14,467 bases of DNA from Perkinsus olseni. Lineage: Eukaryota > Perkinsozoa > Perkinsida > Perkinsidae. Below are positions 7,779 through 14,467 of this stretch, one piece after another. The first letter of the stretch is position 1. Each line of letters opens with the position of its first letter. A model generated the notes under the pieces. It saw nothing but the letters and a program-made list of their open reading frames with translations. It did no database searches and was not told the DNA's origin. Location: contig JABANP010000854.1 in NCBI GenBank assembly GCA_013115135.1, positions 1-14,467 on the forward strand, written 5' to 3'. The position numbers and the translations under genes were made by a program.

Positions 7779-8413
7779 ATGGCACGCTACAAACCGATCG
7801 TCTCGTCTTTACTGTTCTTGAGTCTTCGACTGAGCTGCTCCCAAGCGGCGATGAACCTTCCTCCTGACGCGGCCGACAATCTCATCACAAAAATGAGGAC
7901 TAGGATCTTTGTGGAGACCAAAAATCTGGTCAAAAAAGGTAGTACTAGGAAAATTTACCCCCGGAGAATTTTTTGTACTTTTTCTCTGGCAAGGTCGATG
8001 CTACGTAACTAGCGAGAAATCACAGCCGCCACGATCGTGCAAATCTTCGGTATTTTAGTGCCGAATTTTCGAGCTTTTTTCATCAGCGTTCGTGTAGTAA
8101 TGTCAATGGAGCCCACTAGGTTCCATTTGCCAGGCTAGAGCACTATGAGCCCCGAGCTTGTAGGCATTTCTCCTGCTTCGCGTCTATGATCTGAAAATTT
8201 CACGGACCAAACCTTGAGGAAAGAATATTGTGTGAGAAAATTACGGAGGGCAACAAGTTGTTACCGACAATTTCCGTCGCCCTTGGCAGCCCCTCGAACG
8301 AGTCTGGTGTTCTTGTTGGGCAAAAGAAGCAGCGTTTTGCACGAGATCAAATTTCTAGTTTGAGACAAAGCTTGAAAAAATTCGGGTACATTCCGGGCAC
8401 TTTCGACGAGTAA
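7779..8413 (+). CDS. Predicted secreted protein, multi-exon, family unknown
   Basis: The chosen start is ATG 7779 because it begins a classical signal peptide: MARYKPIVSSLLFLSLRLSC, then SQAA as a likely cleavage region. Exon 1 runs to about 7938, reading NLPPDAADNLITKMRTRIF after the signal. A 55-nt intron 7939-7993 (GTAGTA...GCAAG) keeps the frame into RCYVTSEKSQPPRS. The middle (about 8050-8200) is not resolved and must hold at least one more intron. The last exon ends GSPSNESGVLVGQKKQRFAR followed by SLRQSLKKFGYIPGTFDE and TAA 8411-8413. Without splicing the first frame would end at 8012. The product would enter the secretory pathway. No domain is recognised. Confidence 0.6.
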
Positions 8414-8780
8414 AAAAGAATTGTTTCGTCACCACTATCGTAGATCTGGTTATTTTTCGTGCTACTCAGCGGCATGATTCTAGTTTGTATATCTGTACCG
8501 TACTGATATGTCTGTTCCGCTGGCGAAACGGCTGATCGATTGTAAATATCTTGGGCGGAATGAATAGTGGATGTATTGAATCACGTGTAGTGCAGTTGTC
8601 ACCGTTTCAGGATAAATGGAGGAGCGATTTTCGGCGAATATTTATTTTCTGAAAGAGACATTTTTCGCTTAGTAGGAGTGCAGTGCGTGATGGATACTGA
8701 GTGTATCGTTACTGCACGCATGCACATGCTTGCAAGTGTATATTTAACTATAGTCCCTGGTCATGAATATGGACTCGTAA
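8414..8780. other. Intergenic region
   Basis: No open frame of note and no recognisable RNA gene. Composition is AT-richer than the retroelement. It presumably holds the 3' end of the upstream gene and the promoter of the next gene. I see no clear TATA box or terminator. Confidence 0.5.
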
Positions 8781-9598
8781 ATGACCTCTGCTGATGCTGC
8801 CCATGACAAAGTGGCCTCAACTGTGTTAAGGATTCACACTATGATAGATTGTTCGAAAATTGCGGAATTGGAGGTTATCGGGTCACCGTTTCATGAAGGA
8901 ATGAGCGAGCGAAAATTTGGTATATACTTGTCATTTCTGAACTTATCCGCCACGAGCGAGGGAACTCCGTTCGGAAAGGAAGGGGTGATTTACAATGCTC
9001 GCTGGCTGATCAGATCTGGAAGAGGTTTGCAGCAGTCTGGCCGGGCCTTCTTGCCATTTTGGACGGCCGGGCGGAAGCTCGGCGAAGACTACCGGGGAGA
9101 CTCTGGTTGGTGGAGTGATTCCAGATAATTACATTCACGAATCACCAGGTGAGGCGTTTGCTTCCTATGGGGCGAATGATGTCCTCATCGGTGCTGGAGA
9201 ATTGGCTTTATCTATTGAACCGTTTTATGTAGACGGTGTGATTCGCAGTCCGGGTTTTGGGTAGTGCGTCTCAAAGCGATTTTATGTGGTTGAGAATTTA
9301 GAATTTTGAATTCTAAGTTAGAAGTGAGTTAAGTGAGAATTTTCGTCAAAATTTTTTAGAAAAATGGAGGGTGGCTGGAAGTGAGAGAAGTAGAGTATGT
9401 GAGGTTGGTGGTGGTAGAAAGAAAGATCACTCCGGCGATGTCCACGGTGCATTTGACATGGATTGTTCGGGCGTTTTGTTTGTGAATGATGGTTCGGTGA
9501 AATTGTCCACAGCTGATCGGAATCATTGCAAGTGGGACTATGGAGCCAGACCGAGTACATTAGACCATCAGACCATTAGAAAGCTGTACAAATTTTGA
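8781..9598 (+). CDS. Multi-exon gene, product unknown
   Basis: Proposed start is ATG 8781 (MTSADAAHDKVASTVLRIHT), with the frame open to about 8984. A second convincing segment in another frame runs from about 9010 to 9264, including GVIPDNYIHESPGEAFASYG and DVLIGAGELALSIEPFYVDG. The last exon (about 9424-9598) reads SGDVHGAFDMDCSGVLFVND and ends LDHQTIRKLYKF, with TGA 9596-9598. Between 9264 and about 9424 the DNA turns AT-rich and non-coding, as expected for an intron starting near GTAGTG at 9262. The junction near 8985-9013 is not settled: a GT-AG stretch exists there but does not restore the second frame. The residue pattern is that of a soluble globular protein. I do not recognise the family. 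Confidence 0.55.
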
Positions 9599-9614
9599 AA
9601 TAATGGGTCGGGCT

Positions 9615-9641
9615 TTGACATTCCCAAATTGGGAATGTCAA
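9615..9641. repeat. Perfect inverted repeat just after the stop codon
   Basis: TTGACATTCCCAA-A-TTGGGAATGTCAA is a 13-base perfect inverted repeat with a single central base, 16 bases after the TGA at 9596-9598. As RNA it would give an 11-bp stem with a 5-base loop. It may be a 3' UTR element or the terminal part of a small transposon. The function is unknown. Confidence 0.8.
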
Positions 9642-9832
9642 TTCAAATGAGCGCTGGCCAAATCTGCTTTGACTGGACGTTATCATTGTCTAAGATGTCA
9701 TTAGAAAACTGATGCTATCATGTAATCAGTCTCTTAATATCTTCCAATATCTTAGCTTAACCCGTGTCGTCCACGCTTCAACAAGATTCCACTGACTTTA
9801 CTGCTGCAGGTTTCGATGCCCTAGCTGCGGCC

Positions 9833-11431
9833 ATGCCGTTTGATGTGTGGGAGTTTGACCCGAGTAATCTGCCCGATCTTCTATTACCTCCTCCGGTGGA
9901 GAATGAGGGAAAGATGCTGGACTTGAAGGAACAGGCTGTTGGCAGACGAGTAATAAACGAGTGTGGAAAAACAAAAAAACAAAAAAATTGGGAAAAGGAG
10001 GAAATTTAGAGAAAACTTAGGGGAAAAGGGGGAAATTTAGGAAAAAAATTGGGGTAAAAGGGGAAATTTGGGGAAAGATTTGAGGAAAAGCGGGAAATTT
10101 CGGAAAAAATTGGAGTAGAGGGGAAATTTAGGGAAGTTTCCCAGAGATAGCGTGTTGGTGTTTTTGCTGTGTATTGGCATGAGCAGTAGTGAAGCTAGGA
10201 TTCAGCCTGCCTAAGGCGAAGTATCGCCAAGGCGGCTCTTACGGAATTATTACGGGAATATTCGATATTGAAGTTAATATTGTCAATGCTGGGAGTATCT
10301 TAGGTGCCCTCTGGCTTCTCTCAAGGTCTGCCTGATGGTGTGGTTGCATCATGGCAAGGCCGGTGGTTGGTGGATGATAGCTACCGGGCGGAGAAAGGTG
10401 ATAATTCTATATTATTGTTGTGGGGAGATCATACCACACCAATCGGAACTCGCTACCGGAGTCTGTGATCTCGTTTGTGTTCGAGTCGAGCACAAACGAG
10501 ATCACAGACATTCATGAGGGCTTTGAAAATTGCGGAGAATTGAAAATTGTGAGTGTCCGAGTGTATCACCGCTGTTCTCTCTGACTTCATTCGGACGAGC
10601 TCATTTTTCGGATGACTTCACCGGAGTATCTTAGGTCGAGGTATCTTAGGTGTACATCGCAAGTGTCTCAGACGTCGCTGTTCATCTCGGCTTGATTACA
10701 CCAAAATCGTATCTTGGCATATCTTAGGTTGGCGCAGGTACATCGCTGCCGACCTATATTCGCTTTTCTAAGCCAGTCCTCGCCCGAAAGATTTGGATCG
10801 AGTTGGACTCGGGCGTGGTGGACGAAACGGTTAATGTCATGGGCAAACAAACGAAGGAGAAAGTGGAGAAGAAGCGAAAGCAACAAGCTGCTATTGTATG
10901 TGAAAAGCGCGCGCCCGGATGATCGATTTGTTCACAGGTTATTCTGCGGAAGGGGACGGAGACGGTGTGGTCGAGTCGGATGCTGATAGGGTCGACTACG
11001 GTTGATGTAAGTTGATGGGAAACGCTCGTATGAGGCCTGTATCGGTGGGTTGATTTGAAATATCGCGAGTTGTGGAAATTACGGTATGGTGAAAATTTGT
11101 CAAAGATCGAGCCCCGGAAGACAAAATTCGTCCTAGGAGTGGACGGCGACGTTTACTTGTATTACTACTACAGGTACTCTCCCATGGTCTGTACGGTCAC
11201 GCGCCTCTCAGCCCCATAGACGAGATAGTGGTCCTGTCTCGAGGGGCGGGAGTCAGGGTTGTTGCTATAGAGCTGGACCAGCCAGGTGAGAGGGGTGGGG
11301 GACGGATCGGTTGTTATTGGATAGGGTCGGGGTAGTAGAAAGTCTCCCAGGCGTCTTCTTCAACCGAGTCTGAATGCGCCTGGTGCTTTCCGGCCAGGCG
11401 GGATGGTAGTGTCACCATCAAGAGTCGGTAA
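9833..11431 (+). CDS. Multi-exon gene of unknown family (about nine exons)
   Basis: Reading-frame continuity supports this model: exon to 9949 (ATG 9833 or an upstream exon; MPFDVWEFDPSNLPDLLLPP), 10195-10281 (LGFSLPKAKYRQGGSYGIIT), 10304-10460 (VPSGFSQGLPDGVVASWQG...), 10508-10548 (IHEGFENCGELKI), 10728-10895 (TSLPTYIRFSKPVLARKIW...), 10938-11006 (VILRKGTETVWSSRMLIGST), 11070-11150 (LWKLRYGENLSKIEPRKTKF), 11174-11285 (VLSHGLYGHAPLSPIDEIVV) and 11343-11431 (ASSSTESECAWCFPARRDG, then TAA 11429-11431). All introns are GT-AG and each junction keeps phase. Best-supported are 10461-10507, 10896-10937 (GTATGT...CACAG), 11007-11069 (GTAAGT) and 11286-11342 (GTGAGA). Intron 10282-10303 could instead be 10273-10303. 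An extra exon near 10650-10680 is possible. There is no signal peptide or membrane span, and a Lys-rich helix lies around 10840-10890. No known domain is recognised. Confidence 0.65.
9981..10133 (+). repeat. Purine-rich 31-bp minisatellite inside an intron
   Basis: Five tandem units begin at 9981, 10012, 10043, 10074 and 10105. Four are 31 bases and the last is 29. Each follows the plan A-run, TT, G-run, A-run, G-run, AAATTT, G-run. The array lies within the predicted intron 9950-10194 of the gene ending at 11431. The strand is strongly G/A-rich. Confidence 0.85.
10461..10509 (+). repeat. Perfect 19-bp hairpin that coincides with an intron
   Basis: GTCTGTGATCTCGTTTGTG (10461-10479) and its exact complement (10491-10509) flank an 11-base spacer TTCGAGTCGAG. 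The left arm starts with the GT and the right arm contains the CACAG of the predicted intron 10461-10507. Removing this 47-nt intron joins TRYR to NIHEGF in frame. Confidence 0.85.
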
Positions 11432-11759
11432 AACGAAGAAAATGCAACATACGGGAGTGAGGCCACCATGCCACGTAGCAGCAGTTTAGGCTGTCGACGT
11501 TATGAAGAAGAGAGGGCAAGGTGCAAATATGAGGCCACTATGCCACGTTGAAGTAGCCGGGTTTTGACCTAACACGTACATACTGGCTCAGCGCAGTGCA
11601 GCAGAGTATATGAAAACGTATAGAGTACCATTCGAAAGCTCCCGATCTGGGGATCTTGTGAAAAATATGAAACCCTACGTAGAAAGTAGTACGTACTCGA
11701 TTGACTCATCAGCAACTACGCGAAAAACCGCCTAAAAATTAATTGCATTAAAAATCACA
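11432..11759. other. Non-coding region with an imperfect direct repeat
   Basis: No supported gene. GAGGCCACCATGCCACGTAG (from 11459) recurs imperfectly as GAGGCCACTATGCCACGTTG (from 11531), with related sequence after each. The remainder is AT-rich and probably the 3' flank of the gene ending at 11431. Confidence 0.5.
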
Positions 11760-11845
11760 TCCGTGGGGATCGAACCTGGGAGCCCCGTCTTTTGCAGAAT
11801 TCTGCAGCCGCAAGCTCCGCCGCTTCGTCGCGAAGACCTAGTATT
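11760..11845 (-). tRNA. tRNA-like unit with B box and Pol III-type T runs (pseudo-tRNA or SINE)
   Basis: On the minus strand GGTTCGATCCC is a perfect B box (11775-11765). About 46 bases upstream CGGCGGAGCTTGCGG resembles an A box with its first T replaced. Runs of T (TTTTT) follow within about 20 bases of the B box and again further on, as Pol III terminators would. The acceptor and T stems do not pair, and the central part is a palindrome CTGCAGAATTCTGCAG, so this is not a normal tRNA. Runs of A on the plus strand at 11746-11754 are the same T runs. Confidence 0.4.
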
Positions 11846-11923
11846 GTATAAGCATTAATAATATAACGTGTTTTTTAAACTCGACGGGAGTGCAGACATG
11901 AACGGCTGTGTTTAGGGCAAGTT
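11846..11923. other. AT-rich intergenic stretch
   Basis: Short AT-rich DNA between the tRNA-like unit and possible coding exons. It holds no supported gene. Confidence 0.4.
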
Positions 11924-12249
11924 ATGGTACCGTTGATGTTGTTAACGAAGATGGCGGTACCGGAGGGCGGCTTGGTGTTGAAGCACGTGATGGTTGATTC
12001 AGTGTTGCTGCGGAAGAGACAGCTGACCAGTGTAAGGTGGAGGAGGGGTGATTATTGACGTTAATGTGGGAAATGTGGTATTGCTATAGAGATCACGTTA
12101 ACAACCGAATTTTCCTGGGGTAAAATTCTGACCGTCTCTTTTTTTTCCCGTTCATTCTCAATCGAAGTCGCTCGTGGCACCCCTAGCGAACATTTTCCTG
12201 GGGATGCTTTTTTCCGATATTACAGCGATCCTGTTCATGTCTTCTGCAG
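11924..12249 (+). other. Possible exons of an unresolved gene
   Basis: Coding-like segments occur in two plus-strand frames. One starts at ATG 11924 (MVPLMLLTKMAVPEGGLVLK) and reaches a GTAAGG at about 12036. Another reads ASYGTVDVVNEDGGTGGRLG and is cut by a TGA near 11995. Later, VIIDVNVGNVVLL lies near 12050-12090. The splice pattern could not be fixed. These may be 5' exons of the gene seen at 12250-12452. Confidence 0.3.
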
Positions 12250-12452
12250 CTGCAAGATGCTATCTCGGACGGTTTCGAGCTGGAGTTCGGAAATTCGACC
12301 GGCGGGCCTCTCACGGTGGCCGAGACTGTCTTAGGTGGGCGTGCTGCCCTGCTTTGTTGAGGATAACTCGCGTTTCGTTGCCGCCTTTGTAGGGGATGAG
12401 TCGAAGTCGATCATCACGACTCACTTACTAAGGTTGGTGGCTGCTAATGATG
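12250..12452 (+). CDS. Partial gene model: two coding segments joined at TCTTAG|GTG
   Basis: From 12250 the plus strand encodes LQDAISDGFELEFGNSTGGP, then LTVAETVL. From 12335 a frame one base later encodes VGVLPCFVEDNSRFVAAFVG, then DESKSIITTHLLRLVAANDG, up to a GTAGGT donor at 12453. CTTCTGCAG before 12250 is a fair splice acceptor. The shift between the segments can be explained by a 19-nt GT-AG intron (12316-12334), by +1 recoding, or by one extra base at TTAGGTG. The protein looks globular and is not recognised. Upstream and downstream exons are uncertain. Confidence 0.5.
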
Positions 12453-12573
12453 GTAGGTGGGAGTCACTGGGACGATGATGGTAACATTGCAGTTGTCGTA
12501 TAAAATGACATTGAAAAGCATCCTATTCATGTCCGATCATGTCAAGTAGTGTAGTGATTATTATACCCGATGA

Positions 12574-12597
12574 TGATGACGATGATGATCGTCATCA
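12574..12597. repeat. 10-bp perfect inverted repeat in a GAT-rich tract
   Basis: TGATGACGAT-GATG-ATCGTCATCA. It lies in a short (GAT)n-like stretch between coding segments. Its function is unknown; it may simply result from the GAT repeat. Confidence 0.75.
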
Positions 12598-12662
12598 CTC
12601 GCCATGACACGCCTGGGAGTTTGATGTTTAAGGACGAAATTGGGACGTTATAATACGAATAA

Positions 12663-12848
12663 GTTTCACGTGTTCTTCTGCTGTCTTCTTCGTTGCTGTA
12701 TGATGACCGTGTTCTTGCAAGTGAATCTTGTTCGGATAGCTCGATGAGGGAGAAACAACGCTGGTGGAATGACTTAGAAGTAGTTAGAGGCTGGAGCGCC
12801 GAAGTCTCTGGCGGGGTTTTCTTGCCGAATGGGAGAAGTTTATTATGA
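12663..12848 (+). CDS. Open exon, unknown protein
   Basis: The plus strand is open from just after a TAA at 12660-12662 to a TGA at 12846-12848. It reads VSRVLLLSSSLLYDDRVLAS and then MREKQRWWNDLEVVRGWSAE. The upstream AATAAG at 12662 could be a weak acceptor. The stop is directly followed by the ATG proposed for the next gene, in the same frame. Either this is the last exon of the gene at 12250-12452, or it continues into the next model by splicing or readthrough. A competing frame after 12805 is also open, so the 3' boundary is uncertain. Confidence 0.4.
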   Translation, partial: VSRVLLLSSSLLYDDRVLASESCSDSSMREKQRWWNDLEVVRGWSAEVSGGVFLPNGRSLL

Positions 12849-13383
12849 ATGCTCATGAGTCGTCTATTTCACGGTGGTGATGGTGGGTGACAGCGGTAAC
12901 ACTCAGATGTCCCGTATGAATTGCGGCGAGAGCTGGAAGGGAGGAAAGACGAAGTTGAAGAGTTGGCCAATAGAGTCCTTACTCGAGTAAGGGTATATCC
13001 AGGGGAATCTTTTTTATGTGATTCACTGGGTTCGACCTGTCGTCTATCATACACGTAAAATACGGCATACGCGGTATGATAGATGCCAGATCCTCTGGTA
13101 ACTCTTTGATGGACTCATGAGCAAGGAACTCTGTCACGTGTCCACTAGGCCTACTAGAGGGGTAGCGCACGTCATCGAGATTTTAATCCTGAACTTTCAG
13201 GTGGTCAGTGGGGGAGATGTGTATCCAAGCTCGGAGCGTGCAGTTGACAGAGAAAAAGATACGTCGGCACACTCAAGTGACGCGGACGATGATGTTGAAG
13301 ACGTTCAAGTTGAGACATACGAGCGAGACAAGAAGCTGCAAACCGTCGAAGATCTGCTAGTCGCTGCCCTCATGCACATGTGA
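12849..13383 (+). CDS. Small acidic coiled-coil protein, three exons
   Basis: Model: 12849-12882 (MLMSRLFHGGD), 12907-12986 (VPYELRRELEGRKDEVEELA...) and 13201-13383 (VVSGGDVYPSSERAVDREKD... ending LLVAALMHM, TGA 13381-13383). Together they give 99 codons including the stop. The first intron is only 24 nt (12883-12906, GTGGGT...CTCAG) and contains in-frame TGA and TAA, so it must be removed for the frame to continue. The second runs from GTAAGG at 12987 to CTTTCAG at 13200. Phases agree at both joins. The product is charged: a Glu/Arg helix, then an Asp-rich stretch (SSDADDDVEDVQVETYERDK) and a helical C-terminus. No family is recognised. The start is uncertain because the frame abuts the preceding open exon. 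Confidence 0.5.
13043..13083. repeat. Inverted repeat within the long intron
   Basis: TCTATCATAC (13043-13052) and GTATGATAGA (13074-13083) are exact complements separated by 21 bases. They lie inside the predicted intron 12987-13200. Confidence 0.75.
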
Positions 13384-13570
13384 CTTCCCCGGTGAGTTGA
13401 TATCAGCTCAGAGGAATTTCGTGGCGCGTGACGGTTTTGTTTCGCAGGTATAGGTTCCCGTTTTTATCGCCCAAGTTGTATTTTTACTCGAAACTGTATT
13501 ATTTGATTTTGGTGAGAGGCTTCTTTCAGCGAGGTGCTCTTTTTTTCTATCGCCGATTTTAGCAGGAACA
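13384..13570. other. Intergenic or 3' UTR region
   Basis: No supported gene. A GTGAGT at 13392 and several AG sites are present, and a short open stretch (RNFVARDGFVSQ) near 13410-13446 may be a chance frame or a UTR exon. T-rich tracts lie around 13460-13560. Confidence 0.4.
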
Positions 13571-13699
13571 ATGGCAGGAGTTGTGTGGCAGTTTAGAAAT
13601 CGGGGACGGGTGTTGGGAGGGTTGGAGTGGGTAACTGTGTCGCACGGCACTGACGAAAGATGCGTCTTCTTGCTAACGTCGACGACGTTACGTCGTTAG
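13571..13699 (+). CDS. Possible small ORF, 42 codons
   Basis: ATG 13571 has a good context (ACAATGGCA) and opens MAGVVWQFRNRGRVLGGLEW, ending at TAG 13697-13699 in a self-complementary stretch rich in ACG and TCG. It may be a first exon of a longer gene or a chance frame. No homology is recognised. Confidence 0.25.
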   Translation: MAGVVWQFRNRGRVLGGLEWVTVSHGTDERCVFLLTSTTLRR

Positions 13700-14166
13700 C
13701 CTGCTATCAGTCAGCCATTCGTCGTTCGAAGGGTGTTGTCCACTAGAATGTCTCGAGTTATGGGTGAAATGGTAGATACTGGGGAGACTATCGGAGTCTA
13801 GACGCGGTCTCGTTCGGAGAGGCCTCGTTGACAGTATTCATGAGAATGATGATGAGTCACTGTCATTAAGGTCATTGAGGCTTTTGACAAGGACACAATG
13901 GAAATTCTAGAGATTGGTTCATTATCGTCGTCACGGTCTACCTGTGGTTGTACATCCCCTGTAACACAACTAGCTGTCCCTCTAGCTTCAACGGTATCTT
14001 GACTACGGTATGAATAAGTTTGTAAGCCTTTAACGTCATAAGGCTCAACGGCAACCAGCAATGTTGAGGGCTAAAACTGTCGATTAGCGTTTGCGGTTCG
14101 AAGCTCCTCGAAGATTGCTCTCCGCTATCGTCGATTGTCGTGGCGAATGGTAGGCTAATTTGCAGT
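13700..14166. other. Region upstream of the last gene, unresolved
   Basis: Both strands hold medium open stretches. The plus strand reads VDSIHENDDESLSLRSLR near 13829-13880. The minus strand has an 87-codon frame at 13798-14061. None could be linked to clear splice sites. The segment ends with the acceptor-like ATTTGCAG at 14158-14165, one base before the next start codon. Confidence 0.4.
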
Positions 14167-14467
14167 ATGACGACTTCAAATCCTCCTGGAAAGCTAAGTT
14201 GGGCGGCGATCTCGGCGGAGGAGGAAGATTCCTTCGTTCCGGAGGGCCTGGCCAGCGAGCACACCTATGCCCATCAAGCTGAGGGAGTATCTAAGCTCGC
14301 CTCACGGCTGGGACGGATGATGTCGGCCGAGGCTGATCCTGGAAGCAGGCCGCCGGGATTCGGGTTCCTGATGGACGGGCATGGACTGATTCTTCCGGAA
14401 GACTCGAAGACGATTCAGTCGCGCTTTGAACTGCCTGGGGTGGGCGAGGCGACTAGGAAGAGGAATC
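14167..14467 (+). CDS. 5' part of an unknown gene, running off the right edge
   Basis: ATG 14167 opens a frame that stays open for 100 codons to the window end. It begins MTTSNPPGKLSWAAISAEEE and continues with GVSKLASRLGRMMSAEADPG and GFGFLMDGHGLILPEDSKTI. The GC content and uninterrupted length are higher than in the genes to its left, so it may be an intron-poor gene or the start of another mobile-element protein such as a Gag. The ATG follows ATTTGCAG by one base, which suggests splicing (cis or spliced leader) right before the start. There is no signal peptide. The family is not recognised. Confidence 0.6.
   Translation, partial: MTTSNPPGKLSWAAISAEEEDSFVPEGLASEHTYAHQAEGVSKLASRLGRMMSAEADPGSRPPGFGFLMDGHGLILPEDSKTIQSRFELPGVGEATRKRN

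Noticed and set aside
10201..10310. Ty1-type +1 frameshift heptamer (CTT AGG C)
   Set aside because: The sequence CTTAGGT is similar, but the incoming frame here reads ATC-TTA, not CTT-AGG, so the Ty1 mechanism does not fit.
10461..10509. Reading the hairpin as a bacterial-type terminator
   Set aside because: The context is a eukaryotic intron-containing gene and no T-run follows.
10335..10517. A 60-codon plus-strand frame over exon 3
   Set aside because: A different frame gives better sequence, joins neighbouring exons in phase and uses canonical splice sites.
10714..10986. A 90-codon Arg/Trp-rich plus-strand frame
   Set aside because: It is a shadow. The frame used in the model has typical composition and joins through the GTATGT...CACAG intron.
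12542..12856. A 104-codon minus-strand frame
   Set aside because: Partly translated from a GAT repeat, and it overlaps a better plus-strand exon.
12979..13170. A 63-codon minus-strand frame
   Set aside because: It overlaps a phase-consistent plus-strand exon and intron, with no independent support.
1..14467. CRISPR array, operon or bacterial defence system
   Set aside because: No regularly spaced repeats, no bacterial ribosome-binding sites, and introns are present.

Overview
The window looks like nuclear DNA from a protist. The left half is one eukaryotic tyrosine-recombinase (YR) retrotransposon. The right half holds compact genes with many short GT-AG introns, small intergenic spaces and no bacterial features. 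Lineage cannot be fixed from the sequence; an alveolate such as Perkinsus is a guess only.

Left half (1 to 7413, element on the minus strand). Read 5' to 3' on the minus strand the order is repeat A1 (7413-7212), a structured leader, a Gag-like frame, reverse transcriptase (RT), RNase H, a broken tyrosine recombinase, repeat B1 (687-491 or beyond), repeat A2 (424-221) and repeat B2 (196 to the window edge). This A1-genes-B1-A2-B2 split-direct-repeat layout is diagnostic of PAT/Ngaro/Kangaroo-like members of the DIRS order. RT carries a YIDD active site. RNase H carries DAS, EL, SDN and HLPG.DN..CDGLSR signatures. The recombinase keeps a core-binding-like segment, the first-arginine region and an SKTD box, spread over several frames. 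The copy as read is coding-defective: an in-frame TAA separates RT from RNase H, two compensating frameshifts flank a segment just after YIDD, and the N-terminus of Gag and the recombinase are frameshifted. The A and B repeat pairs differ mainly in homopolymer lengths, so some of these breaks may be base-calling errors.

Junction (7406-7470). The 5' end of the element abuts a tRNA-like sequence with A and B boxes on the minus strand; the element end supplies the last bases of the B box.

Right half (7500 to 14467, plus strand). I see a gene for a predicted secreted protein (7779-8413), a second multi-exon gene ending at 9598, a well-resolved multi-exon gene of unknown family (about 9833-11431), a region with another tRNA-like unit (about 11770-11840), partly resolved exons (11924-12848), a small three-exon acidic coiled-coil gene (12849-13383), and the first 100 codons of a gene running off the right edge (from 14167). 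Several introns appear extremely short (19 to 31 nt). One 47-nt intron is almost entirely a perfect 19-bp hairpin. No protein family was recognised in the right half; the exon models come from reading-frame continuity and splice dinucleotides.
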